64,000 bases of DNA from NCBI GenBank assembly GCA_003550325.1, contig QKWP01000591.1, positions 149,247 to 213,246 of the forward strand, given 5' to 3'. This DNA is from Gigaspora rosea (lineage: Eukaryota > Glomeromycota > Glomeromycetes > Diversisporales > Gigasporaceae). This document shows positions 46,690-58,247 of this stretch, in pieces (position 1 is the first letter of the stretch; every line of letters begins with the position of its first letter). Under the pieces are notes generated by a model. The model searched no databases, was not told where the DNA came from, and was given only the letters and a program-made list of their open reading frames with translations. The translations under genes were made by a program, and so were the position numbers.

Positions 46690-48475
46690 ATTTCGTGTCT
46701 TGTAGATAGAGGAAGTGGTTATATTACTTGTCTCTAGTAAAGTTTCTTTGCATACCTTACTTGCCTCAGTTTCTAGCAATTTCTCTAAATTGGATACTTC
46801 AGGCTCATTTACAGTAATATACTTATTTCAGATGAGATTTTTCCAGGACCGCCGGTCTCGGAAATTTCAGTATTTTCGGACAAAATTTGATGCCTTGCAT
46901 TACCTGTATCAACGTTCTGACAAGAATAGTTTATAATCTCTTGAATTTGATCATTAGTAAGCTTTGAAATAAACTTTGCACTATATGATTTGATGTATTT
47001 AATTTTATCATGATCTATTTTTTCGGATAATATATAAATTTTCTCAGCTTTCTGAGTTTTTTTGCGCAAGTCATCCCGCGATATTTCTGGAAGATGTAAA
47101 CCTAATTCTTGAGATCTTTTTTTATGGATAATAGAAAGCTGTTTTGTAATGGAATCATAAAGTAAGCGTCTCGCCTTCTTTTCGCCAATTTTACTTCCGC
47201 TATTTTTTATAATCTCATTGAATTGAACCCTGAAATCCTTTCCATAGATGGATCAACACAAGATTTCTTCTTGGTTAGCTCCATTTGCACCATCCTCAGC
47301 ATCAAAAGCTTTATCCATAACTGCGCTAGGTGTTATGATGCTTCGTCAATGTTAGCTTTTCTGGGACCACCGATCTTGGAAATTTCAGTCACATGGTTTT
47401 GAATTATTATTATATTCTTGTAAAGACGGCTCGGGAGTAAATAATTCTTGGAACAACCCCTGCCCACTTTTTACACTCAAAGAAGATTTAGTATCCTGGG
47501 AAGCTATGATTTTCTCTTGATCTTGAAGCTTCTTTTCCTTAATGTTTTGGATTATCTCTTTACTAACCTTTTCTTTATACAGTATGTTGAATCTAGGAAA
47601 TCGTCCATTTCCTTATCTTCCGACGATTTAGGCTATGTAGGACCCCGAACAATACATATAAAGGTTACATTAGCTTTAATATAAACTTTTTAAAAATTTT
47701 ATCCACTTTTTATTAGAACTAATTAACCATATTTTATATATAAGCTTTAATATTTAATAAATTTTAACCAATTATCAAATATAACAATACTTTTTTTAAA
47801 AAATTTTTCTCAAAAAAAAATTTTCCAAAAAAAAATTTTTTTAAAAAAAAATTTTTCTCCAAAAAAAATTTTTACTAAAAAAAAATTTTTTTCAAAAAAA
47901 GATTTTTTTAAAAAATTTTTTCTTTATCCAAATTTTAAATATAGCCTATTTAAAACTTATTAATTTTATCCACTTTTAATAATATAACATTAAAAGTTTT
48001 TATCCACTTTTAAATATAACCTTTTGACCAATATCCACTTTTTAAATATAACATTTTTGTAAAAAAGTAATCTTTTTAGCCAAAATTTCAATATAACCTC
48101 TATATATATTGTTCGGGGTCCTGGCTATGTACAGATAGGTTGGTATATATCGGAATTTGAAACATTAGAATTTGAAGTGTTAGCTGATATATTGGATGCA
48201 GGAGCATCATCACCAAAGGCAGTCATAGAGTGGCTAGAATTTGAAACATCATCGATTATATCGGATATAGGAGTATCATTAGAAATTTCCATTTCGGAAG
48301 AGTTCGAAGATTGTGAAACATTAGTAATACTTTTTTCTCCTCGCTCTAGCTTCGTGATTCTGGCTTCATGTATCTTATCTTAATTTAGCATTCTCGTTTC
48401 TAAGTTCAGTATTCTTAGCCAAAGCCTAGCGTTTTCTTGTTTCAATAGATCTAGTTCGGATTTGGTATTTCCCAT
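46690..48475 (-). pseudogene. Coiled-coil/KAEKIY repeat-family protein, interrupted by MITE
   Basis: The ATG at 48475 starts MGNTKSELDLLKQENARLW, a leucine-heptad coiled coil, followed by Ser/Asn-rich low-complexity sequence. The MITE at 47639-48122 splits it. Beyond it come YKEKVSKEIIQ-type sequence (about 47560), FRVQFNEIIKNSGSKIGEKK (about 47200) and the tail KAEKIYILSEKIDHDKIKYI with KSYSAKFISKLTNDQIQEII (46920-47040). The motif EIS(E/K)xGGP occurs twice (about 46850, 47375). The order fits a multi-copy Glomeromycete family of unknown function, recalled from memory. Several stops are present. Confidence 0.65.
47639..48122. mobile_element. AGGACCCCGAAC-type MITE, TSD GGCTATGT, copy 2
   Basis: Perfect inverted ends AGGACCCCGAACAATACATA and exact duplication GGCTATGT (47631-47638, 48123-48130). 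Its sequence is the reverse orientation of copy 1 at 24.85 kb, without that copy's internal insert, so it shows the family's intact ~480-bp form. Confidence 0.92.
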
Positions 48476-48592
48476 TGTTTTGTATAAGATACGAATATTA
48501 TTCAAATAAAAAAAATTTTGCGAGACCGGCGGTCCCGGAAAAAAAGTCAAGAAAAATTTAATCAACCATGATCGATACATGATATACCCACA

Positions 48593-49130
48593 ATGAGCGA
48601 ATCAAGGCTCTCTGATATATTTACACATGAAATCCCTTTATTTAATCAATTATTGGCGGTGCCAGTTCACAATGTATACTGATACGGAAAATGAATCGTA
48701 ATTAAAAACCCGTTAGATGCGTATTTATTACTAACTCTGCGTCGTGAAAACGTTATTTCCTATGCTGTGCTGGTAAGCCTCTTCTTGCGGGTTCCAAATC
48801 TATGAATGGAAAATATAAATATCAGTTCTTGACTATACGTAGATATGAGATGAACTTTATCTCGCCTATACATACCTATATTCATTCTTCTATGATTTTT
48901 TAGTTTCGCCTCGTTATCTCCAGAACCTAGCGTCGGAGGAAGTTATTTTGGTGATGGATCGTCCTCATTGCTTCTACCACTCCAACCCAAGTCATAATCA
49001 GCGAAAAGAGAGCCAATTTCCGTTTTTGTTTGATTAGACCGAAAAGCCACTGCTTGCTTAATATTCCCGACTAATTTTAATTCAGGGAAAGTCAAATCTT
49101 CGCCTTTGAGGATTTCAGTGATCCGATGAA
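48593..49130. other. Coding-like fragments on both strands, unidentified
   Basis: On plus, 48593-48682 encodes MSESRLSDIFTHEIPLFNQL and ends VHNVY just before a stop; a GT near 48677 could be an intron donor. On minus, about 48955-49120 reads ILKGEDLTFPELKLVGNIKQ and SLFADYDLGWSGRSNEDDPS, which looks like genuine protein. I recognise neither. They may be exons of neighbouring genes in the least AT-rich part of the right half. Confidence 0.35.
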
Positions 49131-49298
49131 ATTGGCAAAATTAATGGCGATGAAATGATTGGATTTGATCACCTCTGAAGTATGATGTAAGGGACGTGAT
49201 TATTAAGCTATTCTGTTGCACGATTTGTATATAAGGCAACAACTGTGGAAGCAGAAAACCAAATAAAGTACGTTTAATGACTTTAGTCTGTTCACTAG

Positions 49299-49754
49299 TT
49301 TGAGGCTGTCAGAGGAGAAAATCAAATATCTATACGAAGTCAGGAATGCTTAGCACAGAGTATAACGATAGTACAGCCAGATCCAATATTGCGTCCGACA
49401 ACAGTGAACCTCACATACTCAAATCAAGTATCGAAAAAAGATGTGAAATTCATGATGGGTTCGTCGATTCGTTGCCATCCAACAGTGAGAATGGAGGTAG
49501 TAAATACAAGGACGGAGAAAATACAGATATTACGTTGGGCAAAGAACGTGAAGGATGTCCTAACACTGGAACAATTGGAAAAATGCAGGCATCCTTTGGG
49601 AAACTGCTCAGAATCGGTTCCCTGGGAGGCGATAGTTGGAAAAAGTTTGTCCCCGGGAAAACGTGTCGCCTTGTACACGCGGACTCTCGCTTTACCAGTA
49701 AAGGAAATCATTTACCGAAAATCCTACAACCATGTCTCAAGTGCAATTATGTGA
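49299..49754 (+). CDS. Unidentified exon-like open frame
   Basis: Opens directly after a good acceptor (TTCACTAG at 49291-49298), so it may be an internal exon rather than starting at an ATG. The frame reads SITIVQPDPILRPTTVNLTY, then VKDVLTLEQLEKCRHPLGN, ESVPWEAIVGKSLSPGKRVA and LPVKEIIYRKSYNHVSSAIM. Base composition is the most gene-like of the right half. Two other frames are also open here, so the choice is by amino-acid plausibility. Its end overlaps the next ORF by 23 bp in another frame. A frameshift could make them one gene. No family recognised. Confidence 0.45.
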   Translation, partial: FEAVRGENQISIRSQECLAQSITIVQPDPILRPTTVNLTYSNQVSKKDVKFMMGSSIRCHPTVRMEVVNTRTEKIQILRWAKNVKDVLTLEQLEKCRHPLGNCSESVPWEAIVGKSLSPGKRVALYTRTLALPVKEIIYRKSYNHVSSAIM

Positions 49755-50136
49755 AGGAAAAAATGGAAGAACGTCGCGTTGCAACGATTCGCTCATCTTA
49801 GTTGATGCATTTAAAGATAATTCTCGTATTGCAACCTTGGTTAATTATGAAGTTCTTGATAGTGATCCTAAAGAACTAATTTATCATATAAGATGTGTTG
49901 CTAATTTCGGCTTTGATCATATAATTATTATCGGGGAGACAGAGTATGGAATGATCTTTTTAGACTGTTATGGTCGTGTTTTTTTATGGGAAAATGAGAG
50001 TCAAACGTTATGGCCACTTGGTGATTCCTCCGAAGAAGCATCGAAACGCATAGTTAAAGGTGTAGATCAGTTGAGTTGGTTTGAAGATAATGGAACTGTA
50101 TATGAGCAGATTACGAAATGGGAAGATTATTATTAA
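49732..50136 (+). CDS. Hypothetical 134-residue protein, possible SUKH-like fold
   Basis: Complete frame from ATG 49732 to TAA, followed by AATAAA about 40 bp on. It reads SLILVDAFKDNSRIATLVNY, then HIRCVANFGFDHIIIIGETE, YGMIFLDCYGRVFLWENESQ and QLSWFEDNGTVYEQITKW. The pattern 'IGETEYG..FLD..GRVFLWE' recalls SMI1/KNR4 (SUKH) domains, but that is a visual impression only. Soluble and acidic, with no signal peptide. It may continue the preceding open frame (49299-49754) through a one-base shift. Best candidate for an intact non-TE gene here. Confidence 0.5.
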   Translation: MSQVQLCEGKNGRTSRCNDSLILVDAFKDNSRIATLVNYEVLDSDPKELIYHIRCVANFGFDHIIIIGETEYGMIFLDCYGRVFLWENESQTLWPLGDSSEEASKRIVKGVDQLSWFEDNGTVYEQITKWEDYY

Positions 50137-51873
50137 TTACTTATTTTAGTATTTTAGTTTTATGGCTTTTCTATCAATAAAATTATTAAAACTGCTGATT
50201 GATGGTTGATCGAACATTTGTATTACCACCTGCTGTTACTACTGTTTGCTTTTTTCCGGATCTGTCCGAATAGCGATAAATTCACGGAACGCGATCCGGA
50301 ACGCGATCTGGTTTTTTTTCAAATATAAAAATAGACCAGACTAAATTATAATAGTATGACTATTTACAGCGTTTTTGCAAGAAAAATTGCAAAACAAGAG
50401 CAATTCTATACTACCTTTTGTTTGCAAGTTACTGAAAGACAGGTAGAAGTGATGGGATGAAAAGAAAAATAATTTTCTCTACTAATTAAAGGCCTTAAAT
50501 GACCTTGCTTTAGCAATTAACAATCTTTCCTTTTCTTACATTACTAATTATACATTTAGAACTACTGTATAAAATAACCTCTTGCTTCCTCTACCATTTT
50601 CTAATGATTATGGTAGTTCATATTTCAAAATCATATACAATTACAAAAAGATACCAAAAAAAAAACAATAAAAATTAAGAATGGCCTAATAAATTATGAT
50701 TTGTACAAGAAATAGCAGAGGACTAACTATTGTTTTTATATAATAATGGTTTTGCTAAAGAATAAAATTATGCATCTTATCAGAGATATGTATTAAAACA
50801 AAAAAAATTTGTATTATGATCGATCATATAATTGTGCAAATAATTAGATCGATTTTTAATTTTTAATCGATTGTAGTTCAATTGATTCAAATTCTTAAAT
50901 ATCGTATAAATGATTGATTATATGATTTATTAAGAAAATTTTCACTAATTGCTATTTCTAGTTTATAATAATAAATGCCAAGTGCGCACTTACTCTCAAT
51001 CCCAAGCATGTATATTTGAAGATTTGTATTTCAAGTCTAAGACCCTAGCACACTTAAGAAAGTATTCTATTATTTTGTAGCAGACTAATAGAATTAGTCT
51101 GTTATTTAATAGCGGTTTACTATGGTTTGCTGTAATCGAAACAAGTTACAAAAAGCATGTAATCTGCTTCAATTACATCAAAAAATATATTTTTTGAACA
51201 TATTTGAATTAGTTATTAATATTTTAATATATATTGATATAATAAAATTTTCAAATCATATTATCATTATGGGCCCAAATCGAGTTTTGTTAGACTTTCA
51301 ATTATTAGAATTTAAAAGTAAAAAACAGTGATAAGCTAATATGTTGATTCTGCTACTATAGCATTAATTATAATATTCAGTTAACAATAATGTTTCAGAT
51401 AATCATCTTAGCAGAAGATAAACAGAAGTTTGAATCAAGAACCATTAAAAATGTTGAATACTTTATTCTTAACAATTCAAACAAATAATATTTTATACAT
51501 TAATGGTTCAAACAAATATAATTATAAACTATTTGCATGTTAAAAAAAATTGCAGTTTTTTACTAGACTAATTTTTTAAATTTTATTATTATATAACAAG
51601 ATATAAACCATAAATTACTAAAATCAAAAAATAAATAATTTATATTTGAAACTGAAAATAATATTATAAATTTATTGTCTAATTAATTTTTACTCATGAG
51701 ATTAGAACTTGAGATTTTTAGTCCCTATCAAGAACAGTATGCAAATAATTTTTAAATCTTATTAGTCAATTCATCAGTAATAGTATATTGTAATATAAGG
51801 ATTCCATTATTAGCATATTGAAAACCATCATATATTCGTTTGGATTCAATAATTTTCACTTACTATAAACTGC

Positions 51874-52013
51874 TGTATAAACAACCCAGGTCTGGTACAT
51901 TCCACCAAAAAAATTAATTAGTAAAAAAAAGAAAATAAATAGTTAAAATAAGGGAGGGATCTGATATGTAGGGGGTTGTTTATACAGTAGTTTACGGTAT
52001 TTACTAATTTCTA
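51874..52013. repeat. Small TIR repeat (CTGTATAAACAACCC)
   Basis: AAACTGCTGTATAAACAACCC at about 51884 mirrors GGGTTGTTTATACAGTAGTTT at about 51982. Roughly 140 bp, no sure target duplication. Confidence 0.65.
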
Positions 52014-52632
52014 GAAATGTATAAATTCTACAAATCATATAACTTTGTGAGAAGCCTTAAAGAAGTTCAAAATTTTGAGTTCAGCAGATTATAGATTTTG
52101 GTGATGCTGTAGCTTAAGTCTTTTTTTTTATATTAATATATTACTAATTACTGCATGAAATATGAGATAATATGATGCAATTTGCATAAAGATAATAATA
52201 TCATTCTTTATAATGTAAAAATAAGCTACTTGAAAAGATAAATTAATGAGTTGAATAATAATATCTTATTTACTCTAGTTATTGTATAGGTGTAAAGTAA
52301 CATATATATTTGAATAATACTGTAGTATGCTATGAACTAACAAAACATATTTGCATGTGTTTTTTACACAATATATGTTGACAAAACTTTATTGATCAAG
52401 TGATAAACACAATGAAAAAATACAGAAATTTATCAAATCTTGGCGAATAAAAAAAAAATATCAAAAAGCAACAAAATAATACTAAAAACAAAAAAAAACA
52501 CCAAAACCTAACAAAAATATCTAAAAAGTTTCAATAAACATAATAAAAACTTTGTTGCTTGATAAACTTACAATGATATTAACAATGATGTTCTAGTAAG
52601 AAAAACAATTATTAAAAAAATAATAATTAGTA

Positions 52633-52985
52633 CAGTGCAGGACAGAAAAACACATCTACTTTTTACTAATAAAAATTTTAAATCATTATAACTTTTTTAA
52701 AACAAGTTAAATCAAAAAATCCTCTAACAAATTAATAGATTTTTAACTAAACTACATTTTTGTTAAAGGATTTTTTATTATTTTTTGATTTAAAGAAATT
52801 AAGTATTAAAGTTTATAATAATTTAAAAAATTGGCATTTTAATAAAAAAAAAAAAGAAAAGATATATGTTTAATTAACCAATTAAGATCAATTATACAAA
52901 ATTAGCCAATCATAATTAATTATATAAGCTTCAAAAATTGGCACCTTATATGTATAAAGTGGATGTTTTATGCTGTCCCACACTG
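52633..52985. mobile_element. Tc1/mariner-like MITE, TA target
   Basis: Flanked by TA (52631-52632, 52986-52987). Ends CAGTGCAGGACAGAAAAACA and CAGTGTGGGACAGCATAAAA. CAGTG ends plus TA duplication are typical of Tc1/mariner. Non-coding. Confidence 0.82.
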
Positions 52986-53226
52986 TATAATAATTATCAG
53001 AAATGCATAACAAAAACAAATACTGGTATCTGTTAGCCATTATTTAGATTTATCTAAATAATACCCAGGCCACACAACAAGGATGTCAATACCAAAAGTG
53101 TCCCAAAAAACAATAATAAAAGATACAAACTATACCAAGCTTTCACAACCTGGGTATGAAAGCAAAAAAATATCCTTGAAGATTTGAATTCACTGCAAGT
53201 AAAGGTTAGTAATAAAACAAAAACAA

Positions 53227-53327
53227 AAACAAATCTTCGGGGGTAAAGGGACCTTCCCAGGTAAGGAGGGTGGCATAGTCTTCCGGCCCATTCTTGACGC
53301 TCTTCTTGCGCAGGCCAGTCAATGCAC
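53227..53327 (-). other. Isolated GC-rich exon-like fragment
   Basis: Minus strand, just after TTTTATTTTAG: ALTGLRKKSVKNGPEDYATL followed by LTWEGPFTPEDL. A perfect donor CAAG|GTAAGT lies only 19 bases upstream of the acceptor, too short for a normal intron. The GC content contrasts sharply with the surroundings. Family unknown. Confidence 0.35.
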
Positions 53328-54087
53328 TAAAATAAAATTACTTACCTTGAAAGACGAACAAAGTTAAAATAGATATAGCAACTGAACACAAGTGTATACA
53401 GAAGAATACTTATCTTAATTACAACAACGATTTTGGCTTAAAAGAAAAAAAATCAATAAATATATTGAATATTATAATAAGAAAAAAATGAACCTTACAA
53501 CCTTATATCTGATATATCTTTTCATCATCGCGTATTGTTGAAAAAAATACACATAAGATCAACATTCTCATTATTCATGATTAGATCATTCAGAAGTTAA
53601 CCAATCAGAGAACGTATGTTTTCAAAACCCGGTTTTAATCATTTTAGCTTATAAAGTAACGTACACATTTTAATCGTTTACTGGACAGATAAATTTATTG
53701 CAGTGCATATCATAATGCTACGTAGTCGTATTATTCTGGTCAAAAAATATTATAATATGAATTTAGTAATAATAAATCGATAAAATGAAATTATAATTTA
53801 TATCTTTTAGTTCCTTTGTCACAAATTTTTAACCCAATTCAAGAGCCGTTTAATCGAATTGAGAAATTAGAATTAACCACAGTACGCATGGAGATCTTGA
53901 TTTAATAGCAATTTTATACAGTATATGATGTTACTAATTATTTTATTATTGTAGGCCAATAGATTCAATAATTTCGAAAAATGAACAACAGTATTGAAAA
54001 AGCAATTCAGCGATTTGGCTAACGTTCAACAATTTTCAAAAAGAAATAAATAATTTTATTTAGGATTTTTTTTTATATGGAAAAATA

Positions 54088-54241
54088 CAGCCAGACCTTT
54101 ATATATGCACACTCTATAAATGCACACCCTCTATAATCATGCCTTATTCTCCGTCCCAACTAATAATGATATTTTTACACACTCTTTACAAATGCGCACT
54201 TATAGTGGTCCCAAATGGGTGCATATATGGAGATTTGATTG
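54088..54241. mobile_element. Tc1/mariner-like MITE in left arm
   Basis: TA on both sides (54086-54087, 54242-54243). Ends CAGCCAGACCTTTATATATG and CAATCAAATCTCCATATATG. 154 bp with repeated ATGCACAC/GTGCATA motifs. Absent from the right arm. Confidence 0.75.
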
Positions 54242-54317
54242 TAATAAAAGAATAGTTTTTTATAACTATACTTGACAAAACAGCGTATGCGCATGTGTGG
54301 ATCGCACATAATAATAA

Positions 54318-54550
54318 GGAAAATCAACCTTCGACATTTTCTGATCGGGCCAATTCGGACAAACTTAAAAAACATACCCAATTTTTATTTACATGCAAAT
54401 AATCCTTTGACTTTATTGATTTAATGGTTCATCAAATAACCTTTCGAATTGATAAAGTCAAAAGATGATTTGCATACAAATAAAAACCAGTATGTTTGTT
54501 TAAGGTTGTCCGAATTAGCCTGATCGGAAAATGTCGAAGGGTGATTTCCC
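54318..54550. mobile_element. Fold-back MITE in left arm
   Basis: Ends GGAAAATCAACCTTCGACAT and GGGAAATCACCCTTCGACAT, arms about 90 bp including CTGATCGG and TTTGCAT. Flanked by TAA and TAG, compatible with a 3-bp Harbinger-type target. Absent from the right arm. Confidence 0.75.
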
Positions 54551-55004
54551 TAGCCAAGATCCCATATGAATAGTTTACACTGCTTCAAATAGCTTTAAAT
54601 TCTAACATATTTCGATGTTATGAATTTATTGTTGACATGATTAAAAAGATAGCATGAGCAAGAAAAATTAAAGATGTTGATCGATGCAATTTCGTTATCA
54701 GAGGTGTGAAAATTAATAAGGAACTATTTGATAAAATCGTTATGAAAAAAAGACTTTAAAGCCTTTTTAAAGTTGTTCTCAAGCAATTCCCTCAATGTGA
54801 TTTGCTAGTGATTGAGTTGTTGCTCAATCAAATTCGAATTTCATCTAATCAGAGTAAGAGTACTCTCAAGATTAGCTAGTAAGCACAAGTGAAGTGATCC
54901 TTATCTTATGACATGTTCAAGATTGGCATTTTATTATTAATTGGAAAAAAAGTTAACTGAGGTCTAAATAGATAAGTATCTATCGGTCAATGATCGCTTT
55001 GTAA

Positions 55005-55156
55005 GGGCAGTATCATTAATCACCTGATTATTTTTTATCAGAGGCCTACACCCCTTTCTCTTTCTTAATATATAAATAGTCAGGTTCTTATATATAATTT
55101 CAACTTTTTTTACCCCTCTCTCCCCCTAAAAAATCACCTGATTTTTGTTACTCCCC
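55005..55156. mobile_element. Short Harbinger-like MITE, TSD TAA
   Basis: GGGCAGTATCATTAATCACC at the left, the mirror of GGGAGTAACAAAAATCAGGT at the right, TAA on both sides (55002-55004, 55157-55159). The right end resembles the gggaagtgca family at 12.5 kb. Confidence 0.65.
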
Positions 55157-55199
55157 TAAATGTATTCTTAGGATTTGGGACAAAATTCTTATGATATTT

Positions 55200-55562
55200 A
55201 CTATATAATGAAATCTGACAGGAGTCAATTATAAGTAATTTTTTTATTAACAACCCAAGCCAATTAATTGAAAGTTGTAGAGCTCACTGAGATGTATCTA
55301 ATAGTGGTTGAAATATCCAAATCGGCCTAGCGGATGTGGAGTTAATGATAAAATTCTATATATATAAACATAGAATTTTATATAGTTAACCAATCATTTT
55401 TTAATGATAGCATCCACTAGACCGGTTTTGGTGATCTAACCACCATTAGATGTGTCTCAGTGAGCTCTACAACTTTAAATTAATTGACCTGGATTGTTAA
55501 CTTAATAATAAAAAAAATTACTTATCATTGGACTCTTGTCAGATTTACTCTAATAAAAGTTT
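55200..55562. repeat. Fold-back MITE, ~150-bp arms
   Basis: AATCTGACAGGAGTC...GAGCTCACTGAGATG mirrors the right arm ending GGACTCTTGTCAGATT. The centre is TAGAATTTTAT around 55375. No transposase. Confidence 0.75.
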
Positions 55563-57062
55563 ACTAATATAGTAATTCTGTTGAATCATCAATAAATAAT
55601 AATAAATTATTATTTATATTATTACCAGTGTTGGCAAAGCATTTACTCATACATAATGAAGTAATTAAATCTTTTTAAAGACATTGAAGTATACGGTAAC
55701 TGCAAGTATTTAAAAATCAGAGGTAGCCTTCCTATGTCGTATAAATTAGTGTATAGTGATAACTTTACATATGCCACTGCGCAGAGTAGATATAGACTAA
55801 ATGCAAAGTTTTATTACATGCATAGATTTTAAATTTTTTTCATTATTAAATTACTTATTATGTATATGCATTTGTTCTATGCATATAACGCATGTATGCA
55901 CAGTATGTTCATTTGACGTTCATTTGTATGAAAATTTCGGAATATTCCATCTTAGATATAAGATAAAATCATATGGTTCATAATAATTGAGATCTAGAAA
56001 AAGAACCCGAGGTCCGGCTTCTCTTAATATACATAACTATATAACGATAAATACAGTGGAGATTGGAATTGTCTAAAAATTTTCTAACTGTTTAACCATT
56101 TAACCATGTTAATCGTTTAATTAAAATAATTTTGACCCATGACCAAGATAATTCAGCCCGAAACTATGGCGGTTCCAATCCTTATAATACAGGATCTTTT
56201 TTAGATTACTATTAATAATACCGTAAAACTCGTGAAATAACGCCCATGTGCGTTATTTCGATGTTCAGCATGAATTAAGCTTAATTTAGGCCGAAATTTG
56301 TCATTTCATCCCTTGCGCATTATTTCGCTACCTTATAGTATAGATCTTTAAAAGTGATTAACTTATCATGATAATTCTAATGAATATAAAATTATTATAA
56401 TTTCGGTATGCTGTAAGCCAATTTCTACTAGCTCACCTCAAGTGAGACGGTCATTTTGGTAGTAAATTATATATTACTTAAAAAAAAAGTGTTAACATGT
56501 GTATGTGTACTTATATGAATTTTATATGTAAGGTATATTTTACAGACTAATAGGATCATATATATATATTTATTATATAATAATAATAATTTGTGCTAAT
56601 GTACAATCAAATTACGGTACAAAAAAAAAATATATATTTATATATTTTTTTCTAATATGTGTATATAAAATTATACAGTATGTTTTTTTTTAAGGTAAAA
56701 AAAAAAAACAAGACTAACAGAATAATTTTTCTATAGATTTATAAAGCTTACGCTAACCAATATTATAATCCAAATACTGAAATCAGGTTTCATTATCGAT
56801 TTCACACCGTTTTTATATGCATTACTATTACTGATCATGCTAGGTTTATACGGATTCCGATAATCTATAGTCGTATACCTAAAGAGATTAAAACAATGTT
56901 AGAAAAAATCTACGTATATACATATGTAAATAAAATTTTTTTGGCATGTTTTTCAAAAAATGTATCCTAATGTTTCAAAAATCAATTTCAATTTAGGCCC
57001 AATAGGATTGTTGCCATTGGTTTTATTTTCTAGTGTAATTCCTTGATCTGCCAAGAACTTCA
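55563..57062. other. AT-rich DNA downstream of the metalloprotease gene
   Basis: Contains TA-repeat tracts (56560-56600, 56625-56650) and AT-driven frames. About the last 120 bp are probably the gene's 3' region. No other gene supported. Confidence 0.45.
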
Positions 57063-58211
57063 TTAAAAAGTCTCTCGTATTGTTATATGTTTTAAATCAA
57101 AGTAACTAATGCTTGAACCTTTTGAATAAGGATTTAAACTTGTTTCCAAAATGATAGCATCAGATGCTTTTGTGGATTCATGTAGTAAAAATCCAAGAGA
57201 AAATGGTGTGATACCTTTTCCTATCATATCAAGTGAAAAATTATATTGAGGAGATTCTTTAAATGTTTTTGCAAATTTTTGTAAACTAGAAAATTGGTTG
57301 TTAGATCCATTTTTAAATTTATCAAATTCTTTTGTAATAATTGATGAAATTCGTTCTCTAGTAGGTATGTATATCATGTATTTATCAAATGCTGATTCCA
57401 AAAATCCATTAAACTTTGTTGATGTTAAAGATATATCTGGTGTCAATATTTCAGGATTAGAATTAATATAATCATCCCAATTAGATACAAAGCCTAATCC
57501 GTGAATCATTTCATGTAAAGCTACTAATAAAAAATCTCGCTGATTTCTTTGTATTTGGGATTGTCGGTAAACCAAAAGTTAGAATCTCGAGCATTAAACA
57601 TTGCCAAAATATCAAATGGGCTATACTCTGGGTGTTTGTCAAATTGAAATTGTTTGACAAGAGCTTGTGGATATGTTCGTATACGACCATCATCATCTTG
57701 TAACTGTATAGTACGTGCTGGTATTGCACTACCTGAAATTATGAAAAATTAGGATATTACCGAAAAACAAAATATTTATTACTTATCTACAATGTGAAAT
57801 TTATGTTAATTGTAACATACCTAATGTTATGTATTTAGAATTACTATTACACTCTCCTAAAGCAATACAAAAATCGATAAAACTAGCATTTACGGTTATT
57901 GGGGAATTTATGATCAAAACAGAAGTTATTATCGTTCCTATTGTTTCGAATTCGTTTTTAACTTTATTACATAACGTTATATTTGTTATACCACAGGTAA
58001 AGGTAATTTTGAATTTGTTCGTCGAGGATGCTGCCAGTTCCTGTATAGGGATTTTCTTTTCTTTTATTATAGGACAATGTATGGGCACTTTATAATTTCG
58101 ATCTATGGGATTGGGATGATCATAGCATTGTATATATGCATCATTACCGAATGAATATGATATTATACAAAACAAATCTAATGTTATCATCAGAAAAGAC
58201 AATATTTTCAT
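57063..58211 (-). pseudogene. Secreted zinc metalloprotease-like protein, one frameshift
   Basis: Probable extracellular peptidase. I choose the ATG at 58211 because MKILSFLMITLDLFCIISYS is a clear signal peptide; an upstream in-frame ATG lies at 58247. Exon 1 (58211-57821) holds a Cys-containing ectodomain (CYDHPNPID, FTCGITNITLC). The 88-bp intron (57820-57733, GTATGT...TTTCAG) is precise and joins KYITLG to SAIPARTIQL. Exon 2 has FDILAMFNARDSNFWFTDNP and, after a one-base shift near 57560-57575, FLLVALHEMIHGLGFVSNW with the HExxH zinc/catalytic motif (about 57500). The rest runs to a stop at 57063. The third zinc ligand is not assigned. The single frameshift could be a sequencing error, in which case the gene is intact at ~355 residues. 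Confidence 0.72.
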
Positions 58212-58247
58212 CGTTATTAAAATAAATTCAGTCCTTTTAAAAAGCAA

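Larger units (their letters stand above)
50137..53226. other. AT-rich intergenic DNA with two MITEs
   Basis: No gene supported. The 63-69-codon open frames are AT-driven. Contains the two small inverted-repeat elements listed separately. Confidence 0.5.
53491..54875 (+). repeat. Left arm of the long inverted repeat
   Basis: Pairs with 60572-61521 in inverted orientation at roughly 75-80% by eye. Interrupted by MITEs at 54088-54241 and 54318-54550, which are absent from the other arm. Confidence 0.75.
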
